A DNA stretch of 64,000 nt from NCBI GenBank assembly GCA_024516035.1, contig CM044955.1:58618746-58682745 (forward strand), written 5' to 3'. Each line of letters starts with the position of its first letter. Positions within the stretch are counted from its first letter, which is position 1. Source of the stretch: Bactericera cockerelli. Its lineage: Eukaryota > Arthropoda > Insecta > Hemiptera > Triozidae. Positions 41,901 to 50,907 of the stretch are shown piece after piece. Below the pieces are notes generated by a model. The model was not told the origin of the DNA, made no database searches, and worked only from the letters and a program-made list of their open reading frames with translations. Position numbers and translations under genes: made by a program.

Positions 41901-44900
41901 TCCGGTGCCCTCGTGTTAAAAATCCTGTGAAATACTCATCTTGAAAAAAAAATAGTAGAATTTCTTAATAATACCTGCATTCGTTTTGGGCCTAATAGCT
42001 TTATTTATAATGTTTTGCCCTTCTTAGATTTACTATTATTATTATATTCTTGTAGAGCAGAATTTGTTAATGATACCTCAGCAGATTCTAGGACATAATT
42101 TTCTCTAAGAAATTCTTACTCACCTTTGCCTGTGTAATTTTCTCTAAGAAAGTCTTACTCACCTTTGCCTGTGGTGTCAGACTCTATCACATGAGAGAAG
42201 TGAGCATTCTTGTAGAGCAGAATTTGTTTGCTAGGGTTAACTTCGGTTTGCTCTTCAATCAGGAGTTGCAAATGGTCGTAGCTATCATCTGGATGAAGGT
42301 AGATTCGTATACATTGCAACCGATTTATGTAAAACAAGTGTACAACCTTGCGGTACAAAGTTTTAGTCACCTGCATAAAAAAAAGGGAATATGAAAGTAA
42401 TATGAACATATTACAGAATCAAAACATTCAGTACAACTGTCTTTTTTTAAATTTTGTGAAATATCAATTTGTTTTATTTTTTTTATGAAACACAAAAATT
42501 CTGTAAATTTAAACTATAAACAGAGAACAGACTAGCCAACCCCTACAAGCCAGGCTAGCTTGCAGTTTCTTAAGGATTTCATGGCTTATAAAAAAAAAAG
42601 TCCCAAGTCCTCACGATGGTTGATCAAACATAGAAATATGTGGTTCAGGACGAGCCAACTTTAAAATAAAGTTGACTGGAGACCATCATTCCTCCCTCCA
42701 GCTGTAGCCAAGCTGGCTACAACAACAACACAACTTTTCTTATCACCCCCCTCTCCAAATGCTTTCAAATTCCGCCACTGGTTGTTATACTTATGATTTT
42801 TTTTTTTTTTACAAAAAGTTATAGTTATGAAATTTTGAAGATTTTATGAAATTTTCAAAATATCATTTTATAAGATTGGTTTACCTCACTAAAAAATCGC
42901 TCAAAGCTCCAGATCTTGCTGGAGTCCACCTCAAGTAACCCCGCAAGAATAGGAGTGACCAGTTTCTTGAGTCCGTTGCTGAGCTGGCAGTTGTTGGGCA
43001 GATCCGTGCACCAGTCAATTTCCCCGTTCTCACTGGTTTGCGTGCCAGATATGACACCGGACGCTTTCTTGGTGGTTATGTAGTACATTGTCTCCTTGTT
43101 CCTTCGACCACCATAAGGTCGGAAAGGAAGATTCCCAGTGGCGACGTGGTAGAGTGTGACCCCTAAAATTCAGACCAGTAGATAAGAAAAAGTAAGGAGA
43201 CCGTTTCAAAACTCACACAGTTATTTTTTATGAACATAGTTGATTTTTTATGAGCAAAATGAAACTTCATTTTTTTTTTTTGAATGGGTGAGTAGAAGAA
43301 CCAGGAATGTCAAAAATCGACTTTTCAGGAAAGCAAATATAAGATTTGTCTTATTTTTGCTTTCCTGATGCTAATGAGTATAATAAAATTAAATTTTACA
43401 TTCCTTGTTATTCGACAAGATTCTCACAACTAGGTACCTACTAATACCGCTAGCAAAAGTGGTCAGTGATTTTGTTACATTCCTTATTTTACATCAGATT
43501 TTTTTTCCGCTTCCCCCACTTTAAAATCGAAAAAAATTATACTTTTAAGGGGTATTTCTCCTTCATATTCACAGAGATGATAGAAAAGAGTACATTCCTT
43601 CTTATTTTACAAAGAAAAAGAAAAAAATCGATTTTTGACATTCCTGGTTCTTCTACTCACCCATTCATTTATCATTTTACACATTGATTAACACACCAAC
43701 TGCACTAATCAGCGGATTAACACTACTCAGTGATTAATTACCCTGGTTTCCAACCTCTTTCCAACCCCAGATTTTTCAGAATTGTGTTACAGCTCAATTT
43801 TAAAAAACCAATAGTTACTTTCTATATCGTATAGGAAGTATCATTATTTTTTTTATTATAAAATAATAATGTTATGTTATATGTGAGAATTAGCTTACTT
43901 ACACTGTTGGCTGAGATTAGGGTGTCCTCCTATGCCAATGATTTCTTAATATCTTGAGAAAAAAACTTACCTATAGACCACAAATCAACAGTGGCTCCAA
44001 ACGTTTTCCCCACTGGCTTCCTAAGAACTGCTCTCTCATACATGTCTGGATGTAAGTACTCTTCCGTTCCATACAAAGACATGAACTGTTGATCTTCTTC
44101 CAATTCTCGTGCAGCTCCGAAGTCAGTCAACTTGTAAATGGTGCTGCCATCATCACAGATAAATTTCATAATGTTACCTGAATAAAGAATATGGAAATTC
44201 AATTATGAAAAAAGCAAATGGTTAATTTTAATGAAATTTTGAATAGATTTTTTTTTGCCTCTGGAGTATGAACCCAAGACCTTCCACATGGAAAGTGAGT
44301 ATCTTACCAGTGAGCTAATTGTGTGCATTATTCCAACAGTTATTTGGTGCCATTATTTAGAGTCGCCAAAGTCTCAAACAAATGAGAATAAATTTATGCA
44401 TTGTGTGTGATTCAAAATAACCCATCAATTCACCACTAATGGTTGCTAAGAGTGAGCTTGATATGGCTCTAGCAGGCTGTTTTTTAGGTTCAAACAACCA
44501 ACCAAATAATTCTAGAACATGGTAATTACCTGGTTTCAAATCACGATGTACAAGTCGGTTGTCACGCAAATGCTTCATGCCTGCTGTCAAATGTTCTAGA
44601 ACTAAAAGGAACTCCTCTTCTTGAAGACCATAGGTATTTTCTGGATCATCCAGGATATTGAACAGACTACCTCCAGTACACAACTCCATGACAATAACTT
44701 TCCCACGCCCCTCCTGTTCTTCTTCTATCGCCAGCAGTTTCACAATATTCTCATGCTTGACCTTCTTCAGCACTTCAAACTCTCTCATCTGAACATCATG
44801 AGGTCTCATGTGACTCAGCTGATTGAACGTCTTCACAGCTACTGGTTCCCCGTTATTTTTGTTCACACCTTGAAATACAGCACCTGTAGCACCTTTACCC

Positions 44901-44953
44901 AAAACACTGGTAGTGCACCAGACATAGTTAGTGGAGCCTCTCAGAAAAGACAT
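35831..44953 (-). CDS. TBK1: TBK1/IKK-epsilon family serine/threonine kinase, complete
   Basis: Seven coding exons join in frame: 44530-44953, 43971-44177, 42885-43162, 42163-42370, 40993-41390, 37623-37895, 35831-36274. Their sum is 2232 nt, or 743 aa (human TBK1 729). The kinase domain has [10 protein letters not shown], Lys41 (VAVK), HRDLKPGN (Asp138), DFGAARE (Asp160) and the activation-loop segment [14 protein letters not shown], whose Ser175 aligns with the activating Ser172 of TBK1. A ubiquitin-like region follows (exon 4, about residues 304-372). Two long coiled-coil exons contain [31 protein letters not shown] and [23 protein letters not shown]1 phosphorylates innate-immune and autophagy adaptors; insect relatives also act on actin and microtubule organisation. 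A likely 5' UTR 3' splice site is at 44990. Introns hold MITEs, SINEs and a 2.2-kb minisatellite against exon 6. Confidence in family and structure is high; IKK-epsilon and TBK1 cannot be told apart in invertebrates. Confidence 0.95.
36890..37260. repeat. Dispersed repeat in kinase intron 6
   Basis: Two imperfect copies of (A)CGTACCCTGAAAATTTCAG...TTGGACAAAAA-TGCAG lie at about 36930 and 37045. The right part (GGTGAAAATTGAAAATGCTT, TTCTATTTTT) recurs near 48540-48580, and CAGTTCAGAGAACTACTAG (37580) recurs near 48810. It is probably an old element of unknown family. Confidence 0.6.
37896..40140. repeat. ~34-bp minisatellite filling most of kinase intron 5 up to the exon 6 acceptor
   Basis: The unit is GTGTCGGAAGTAAGTAGGAT then TGATAATAATAATA, with AGGATTGAT and GCGATAGAT variants and (AAT) length changes. 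About 50 units occupy 37898-39660, then longer units (about 60 bp) to 40110. The longer units include GATATTTTCGATCTCTTCCT, so their minus strand contains the acceptor CAG and the first exon bases GAAGAGATCGA. Intact acceptor-bearing copies lie near 39757, 39880, 40020 and 40086, with altered ones near 39696 and 39819. Confidence 0.93.
40150..40683. other. Intron 5 remainder, no feature recognised
   Basis: AT-rich with a GC-richer portion at 40230-40400 (ACCCCAGGTGCACGGTGTGC). No open frame or known repeat could be supported. Confidence 0.4.
40684..40985 (-). repeat. Two SINE-1 copies in a row next to the exon 5 donor
   Basis: Reverse SINE-1 copies occupy about 40701-40832 and 40851-40985. 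A CACCTACCTT(T/G)AAATCA-like segment occurs before, between and after them (40684, 40832, 40986). The last instance is the true exon 5/intron 5 boundary, so the segment is a target duplication that includes the splice donor. Confidence 0.88.
41428..41580 (+). repeat. Dispersed repeat, same family as 33090-33300
   Basis: CAGCAGTCTGGCTGGGGGAC, GTAAAGACAGTGGTAGAAGT, CCACTGTCTGGCTACCATCG. It lies about 40 bases upstream of exon 5 (intron 4). Confidence 0.8.
41779..41930 (+). repeat. SINE-4, plus strand
   Basis: Well-preserved head GCGCACGAATAGCTGAGTGG, TTAAGCACTCGCTTGTCGTG, GGGTTCGAACCCCCGGGCC, then a shortened body GTAAGGGATATCTTCCGGTG. Confidence 0.88.
42047..42172. repeat. Partial duplication of kinase exon 4 and its donor site
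   Basis: AATTTTCTCTAAGAAA and TCTTACTCACCTTTGCCTGTG are repeated 39 bp apart, so a second donor (minus strand AAAG|GTGAG) lies at 42124/42123. An exon 4 piece, ATTCTTGTAGAGCAGAATTT (42208 onward), also reappears at about 42049. Confidence 0.85.
42535..42735 (-). repeat. Dispersed repeat, inverse of 28115-28255
   Basis: Includes GTTCAGGACGAGCCAACTTT, GGAGACCATCATTC and TGTAGCCAAGCTGGCTACAA, ending in (CAA)n. It lies in intron 3. Confidence 0.75.
43281..43667. mobile_element. MITE with 40-bp perfect inverted ends and an internal hairpin
   Basis: TGAATGGGTGAGTAGAAGAA and on to AAAAATCGA at 43281-43320 is the exact inverse of 43628-43667. Inside, CAGGAAAGCAAA and TTTGCTTTCCTG (43326-43367) form a second hairpin. 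It lies in kinase intron 2. The superfamily and target duplication are unclear. Confidence 0.85.
44258..44440 (-). repeat. SINE-4 head followed by SINE-2/3 fragment, minus strand
   Basis: GAACCCAAGACCTTCCACAT and AGTGAGCTAATTGTGTGCA are a reverse tRNA-like head. TTTATGCATTGTGTGTGATT belongs to a decayed SINE-2. They lie in kinase intron 1. Confidence 0.65.
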
Positions 44954-45741
44954 GATTGAAATTGAGTTTTCTTGTTTTTAACAAATTTCCTGAAAGAAAA
45001 ATTCAAGAGTATGTTTCAATAATAATTGTTGTCTTCTGATTGTTCTTTAGAATAATTCTCCTTCTTGCTGTGCACAATAATAGAAGGCAAACCTCATCAA
45101 GTTCTTTGTGTAAAAAAATTGCTATGGACATCAACCAACTTCCAATTGAAATTTAAGAGCATTGCCCAGTGTTGTAATGTACCCAGATGCAAATTTTCAG
45201 GGCTGAATCATTTTCTTTTAATGATTCTAAGTATTCTGGTACCATCACACTTTTTTTCAATTTTTACAAATTAATGAATAGGGTCAAGGGGGGTATTTAC
45301 GAACAGGGGGTAATTACGAACAGTGGTCATTGTACCTAAACAGGATAAGATATTTCGAATCTGGTGGTTGAATACTATTATTTTGAATTGTTTTTACAGG
45401 TTGAACACGAGTTTTCGATAGTATTTTTTTTCAGTTGTAGTTAGTAAGCTAGTGAAAATAGATCTATCAAAAAAATTGATTTTTGAAGTTTTTGATTTTT
45501 TTAAAACAATTTTTTAGGTAAGTGTTACTTGAATTTTTATCATTATTTTACTTTTAATTATTGATAAGCATGTTTTTGGTTATTATTTTTAAAAAATAAT
45601 TGTTTTAACCATTTTTTAAGTTATAGTTTTTGGGTGTTCTTAATTACCCCCGCATTTTTTTGCTATGGGGTAGTTACGAACGCATATTTTGGGTGTTTGT
45701 TTTACCCTATAACTTTTTTTGTATTTATCAAAACACTCAGA

Positions 45742-45867
45742 ATGCCCCGGAACTACAAGATGAAGAAACCACATCCTTTGTATACAGAAGCACAAATCAT
45801 ATCTGCTATCGTATTAGATGTTTTTAATGGCAACCTGGCTGTCAGAAGAGCAACGGCAGTGTTTTGA
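45742..45867 (+). pseudogene. N-terminal fragment of a pogo-like transposase (psq helix-turn-helix)
   Basis: MPRNYKMKKPHPLYTEAQII then SAIVLDVFNGNLAVRRATAVF and a stop: 41 residues. MPRNYK, an acidic-free basic stretch, then A-x-x-D-V-x-N-G-x-L-x-V-R-x-A is the familiar start of pogo/Tigger and psq-domain transposases. The protein should continue for several hundred residues with a DDE domain. Downstream frames are broken and I see no DDE motifs. Confidence 0.75.
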
Positions 45868-46226
45868 GATTCCGCAAACCAAAGTAGAATTTTCCAAACG
45901 TAAGGCTCAAAATCCTGAAATACTGGGAGGTTGTAAGAAGTACCAAGATATTAGTACCCTAATGTATTGGACCCAATGAAGGTATTTGTGTACTTGAACA
46001 TAGCAAAAGAAAGGAAGAAAAATGAAAGTGTAGAAAACGAAAAGAAATATAGGGGGAACAGTTTCAAAAAAGAAGAAAGAAATGAAGGTAGAAGAAGACA
46101 AATCTGAGATTGACAATGACCTAGAAACTATTGATAAGACCAAAATCTGTAAAATTAAAAAAATATATAAAACACCTTTCAAAAGCTCTCATAATTAACT
46201 ATTACTATTATTATGCTTTTATTACC

Positions 46227-46560
46227 AGCCTCCGTGGCGTAACGGTTGTGACTACTGCCCGTAGTCCAAAGATCCTTAGTTCGATTCCCGGTTGGAGCAG
46301 ACTTTTCGCACAGAAAATTCTGTCCCCTCCGAACATGTGAGGCTGGCGATTCCGGCCCCACCCAGGCTGGGTGAGGTTAATGAGGGTAGCTGGTACGATT
46401 CCCAGCGAATGGAGGGTGAAACCCCCGTCCTGTCTACCTCAAGTCAGGATGTTAAAAAACCAAATAGAATCAATGGACATGAAAGGAGCCTAGACATTGG
46501 ATCTGGGCGTCCATATAATCCTCTCACCACCGTGATTTAGGTATCTTTACCTATCTCACG
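46227..46560 (+). repeat. SINE-6, full length, plus strand
   Basis: Head CCAGCCTCCGTGGCGTAACG, B box GTTCGATTCCC, shared body CCACCCAGGCTGGGTGAGGT and GAATGGAGGGTGAAACCCCC, then a specific 3' region GGACATGAAAGGAGCCTAGA and ATT tail. Confidence 0.9.
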
Positions 46561-47040
46561 GATACGAAATTATTATTATTACTAATATTTGCAAGATAGA
46601 GATACCCTATTTGATAAGAGCTGACTACCTTCGTGGTTAGGATTCAAACCACTATCCTGTGTGTCCATAAACTTTGCATATTGTCATACAGGTGGCTAAA
46701 GACACAAAGTACAATTTTGGTGTATTATTTGTACATAAAAAGCACATATTGCCATTAAAAAGTTCGTTTTTAATATTGTATAATGTGTTCGCATTTACCC
46801 CCGTCAGGCGGGGGTAAATGCGAACAGGCGGGGGTAAATAAGAACACCACTAAACAGATACTACAGTATACACAAAACTATTTATAATGCACCATTAGAA
46901 TGATAAATAAGTCTATATACCAAAAAAATCACAAGACATGGATTTTACAAAAGCAACTCAGGGTTACAGATATGTTTATAAAATGTAGCTCAAAATCGTT
47001 CGTAATTACCCCCCTTGACCCTATACCCTATATTTTTTTT

Positions 47041-47329
47041 TGTAAAAGATGGGTGTTTCACAACCTTTTTTATTTTGTAGCCATGAAATAGTAGCTATTG
47101 TGGATGCTTGTGGTCTGCATTCTAGCAGTAGTATGCCTCCCCTCTGATGGGCAAGAGAAGTGACACATTACACTTCCCATTTATTTGTCAACACAAGTGC
47201 ACCGGAAAGTATCCCTTACAAACAACTGTAACCAAATTTTTAATACAAATTTTTGTCAGTGTGGTAGTTAGAACCCAGGACCTTCCATATGGCAAGCAAG
47301 TGCTTAACCACTGAGCTATTTGTGCACTC
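47041..47329 (-). repeat. SINE-4, minus strand
   Basis: From GGGTGTTTCACAACCTTTTT to the reverse head GAACCCAGGACCTTCCATAT, CCACTGAGCTATTTGTGCAC. It starts right after the pogo element. Confidence 0.88.
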
Positions 47330-48144
47330 TAAATGTATATCATATTATGTATATCAATATTCTAAACATATTGACTGAGAAATTTTTGAGTGAATGTATA
47401 CCTATAAACGTCTATAAACATCAATATTGAATTCTTTATCTTACCTAGGAAGCCATTGATAAGAAATTAGGTATATATTAGTTACTTTATGGATATAAAC
47501 ATTTCACAGAGTAGGTAGAGGTACATGGTGGGAAGTATTTTATCACTGATAAAGTCTGATATTTAACATTTAATTCAAAATTTGCACTAAATGCAATTAT
47601 CTATTCTATTCAATCAATCAATGTACCTACATGTTCATTGTTCATTGTTCAATGATCAACCTGATTGATATTGATGATAATAATAAATATAATGATAATA
47701 ATAAGAGAAAGTAAAAAAAATGTTTGATGTACCTGAAGTTACCAACGTCCCTGGAAAAAAAATACCAAATTTCTACAGGGTACGGCAAAATCTTGTACCT
47801 CTCGTTGGTAAAGTTCCCACGAGATGAGATAAAAAAGGGAATTACTATCAAAAGAAATCCTTTACGAAACAAGCAGAATGAAACAAGCAAAAAAGTAAAA
47901 AAACAAATTTAGATAAATTTAACATTTAATTCAAATTTAGGTAAACAAATTTACTAAATAGTATATACCTATTTAGTAAAATTAGGGGCAACCCTGATTT
48001 TACTAAATATTTTCAGTAAAATTAAATTTTTCAGTAAAATTAAGAAAAAAAAAATTGGTTTGAACATCACACAACTTCCTTTTAGCAAAACTTGAGCAGA
48101 TTTTTTTGACATTTTCATGTCTTTGCTCTGGCACATAACCAAAA
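47330..48144. other. AT-rich intergenic DNA, no gene
   Basis: Nothing beyond short open frames. A few TTTACTAAATA/TATTTAGTAAA inverted phrases lie near 47950-48005. Confidence 0.4.
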
Positions 48145-48345
48145 TTATGTAACGAAATTATGTAACGAAATTATGTAACGAAATTATGTGACGAAATTAT
48201 GTAACGAAATTATGTAACGAAATATTAAATTGACATTTTCATGTCTTTGCTCTGGCACATAACCAAAATTATGTAACGAAATTATGTGACGAAATTATGT
48301 AACGAAATTATGTGACGAAATTATGTAACGAAATATTAAATTATA
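48145..48345. repeat. 13-bp tandem repeat in two blocks
   Basis: The unit AATTATGTAACGA (or GTGACGA) repeats about 6 times, then the leading segment TGACATTTTCATGTCTTTGC, TCTGGCACATAACC and the repeat occur again. This makes a higher-order duplication of about 110 bp. Confidence 0.88.
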
Positions 48346-50255
48346 AATGAAAATGTCCCAATGGTTGCAGACTCGTATGCAAGCGTTTTTATATAGAAAT
48401 TTCTGAAAATAAATCGGACTATAAAAAGTAAAAAATTAACTAAAAGAAATAAAAACTTCTGAATAAAGTATTTAGGAGAGACATATATATAGTTGGGTGG
48501 TGGGATTGAATCGGTATCCGTAACGGAGCGACGGGGCCGATTTGGTGAAAATTAAAAATGATTTTTCTATTTTTCTTGATATTTGGTAGAGTCGTTAAGA
48601 AAATTTATTTAAAATCAGTAGTGAAATTTTGTGATCGTGAAAGCTAAGGGGGCCGCACTGTGGTAAAAAATCGAAAAAGGGCCAAAAAGAAGGCCGGTTG
48701 ATATTTGTAAATTAAAATCCATCGAGTGGGGTATTGAATGAAAGGTTTCGATGTCCTCATGCTCGATTGAACATTTATAATGCGATAGTTGAATCTGTGT
48801 GAGGTTTACAGTTCAGAGAACTACTAGTAAATAAATTTCTAATAACGGATGTGAAAAAAAAGGGATTTTTAATAAAATATACAATGTTATATCGAAAATC
48901 CTGGGATTTTTTCGAGAAACTCCAAAAATATTTATCGGCGATTTTTGAACCCTGTATATAATTTTAATTCGTTGTTACAGTTTGTTGTTTATTACAAAGT
49001 TCTCAATCTCATTCATTGAAAAAAAAACTTGAAGTATTGTTTTTCTTTAGTTGATAATCAAATCATACATAATAATTATTCCTAGGTACCTAAAGTCCGT
49101 CCTTATGGAAACTGTATCGTGAATCGCGGTCAATGTAAGTGTTATTATCGTTAAAGACGTTTATTGATAAAATATTAATAATCTCAAATTAGCATTGTCT
49201 TAATTGACCTTAATCATAAACTTAATCAGTCATTAGCCATCCAATTGTATTTAAAAGTGGAGCGTTAAGTTCATAACTAGTTAACTAGGTCCATTAGATA
49301 AGCAATTTGGAGCTACTGTAATTAATTTTGTACCTGAGAAAAGCACCCTTGGAGTGTGAAGTTGTGAACTTAAGCCCAGAATTTTGTAGGAACAGCTGCA
49401 GCTATCCCTTCATTTACATAAATAAATAATAAAACTTCAGCCCCCATTAGCTAATAGATTAGTGCCAATTAAGTTTTGTAGTTTTAGCTAATGTTCCATT
49501 AAACATGGAGACATTGCCTGATTAATCATGTTCCATGGTACTAGTTCAGGTCTTCATTCAGTGGCACACAATTTTGCAATAGCAAAAAAATGTGCATTAT
49601 TAAAAAAGTACTCACAATCAAAATAACGTAACATGTTGAAATATAATGAACTTCAATCTTACTTAATGAACTACATGCAAATGTTATCTCTATAGCATTA
49701 TCCAACTTTCACACTGTTCAATGTGGATTTCAACATGGTTCAGCATAGAGATAATACTGTTTAGTTTTCTATTCAATTTTTCTATAATTCTCTAATATCT
49801 GCCAATCAATGTTAAATTCAACTCATTCTTCCATTCAGAAACCTAAAACAAAAACGTTAATAATGTGTAGTAATGTCTGTCATTCAATGAAATACATAAT
49901 TCTTTTTCTCTCTAAATAGGTACCAAGTTTTCAGGAAAATAAAGCAAAACCCTGAAGACAGAGCTTAGGTGTTTTCCATTGCTAGGGCATGCAGTCAGAC
50001 ATGTGCTTTAAAAGAAGAAGAAAATGACAGTCAAACATTTCCACTAAATGTTGGCGTTAAGTGGCAGAATTTGACCACATTTTGTCAGATGTGGCTCTTC
50101 TAGTTAGCAAAAGTTTGAAAATTTTGTGATAGTTCACTACTGACCAACCCTGTTGAGAAAGTAAAATTTATAAAAGTATGTAGTTCATTAGAATAGAGAG
50201 TGTCAAAGGTGAAGCTTTTCAGGGGATTAGGAAAGACACAGTCACACCTCTTTGG
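48346..50255. other. Intergenic DNA between the kinase and I-BAR genes
   Basis: About 48530-48840 shares modules with 37190-37600. The rest is AT-rich with no coding frame. Promoter elements for the I-BAR gene could lie here, but none can be named from sequence. Confidence 0.4.
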
Positions 50256-50770
50256 CACATATAGTCATGTGATACAGTGATAGTCACACCTCTTTATCAG
50301 TTTGTATTGCCAAAAACTATGTATAGCCTGTGGTGTATACTGCAAAGTAAATAGGTAACTACTTATAGGTACATGAGTATTTCTTCTAAAGAAGGTGATT
50401 TTCCTCATTGTAAATTCAAATTTTGAAAATTCTGAACCGAAAAGATCATGATATTAAATTATATTTCTATCTATTATAGAAAATAACATTATTAGTACCA
50501 TAACTATTAAGTCACATATAGTCACGTGATACAGTGATAGTCACAATTCTTTATCAGTTTGTGTTGCCAAAAACTATGTATAGCCTATGGTGTAGACTGC
50601 AAAGTAAATAGGTACTATAACTACTCATAGGTACATAAGTATATTTTCTAAAAAGGTGATTTTCCTCATTTTTAAATTCAAATTTTGATAATTCTTAACA
50701 AAAATTATCATGATAATAAATTATATTTCTATATATTACAGTACATAACATTAGTAGTACCATAACACTT
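50256..50770. repeat. Diverged ~257-bp tandem duplication upstream of the I-BAR gene
   Basis: CACATATAGTCATGTGATAC at 50256 and CACATATAGTCACGTGATAC at 50513 each open a unit containing CAGTTTGT(A/G)TTGCC, AAAACTATGTATAGCC and GGTGATTTTCCTCAT. Identity is roughly 85% by eye. It ends about 140 bases before the first coding exon. Confidence 0.85.
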
Positions 50771-50907
50771 AAACATTGGTTAATTTTTTTTATGTAATTA
50801 TTAAGTGATGAATTGATGATACAGTGCTCTTGAATTGAAATTTTGGATTATAACCTACCCACCCTGATTTGGATTCATCTCTACACAGTCCACTGAATTC
50901 ATGTACC

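Larger units (their letters stand above)
45281..47021 (+). mobile_element. 1.74-kb pogo-type DNA transposon, decayed
   Basis: Inverted ends GGGTCAAGGGGGGTA and TACCCCCCTTGACCC... sit between TA dinucleotides (45279-45280, 47022-47023). Subterminal TTACGAAC/GTTCGTAATT and GGGGGTAA(A/T)T motifs repeat on both sides. The left part encodes a pogo/Tigger-like helix-turn-helix start. The rest of the transposase is lost and a SINE-6 is inserted. Confidence 0.85.
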
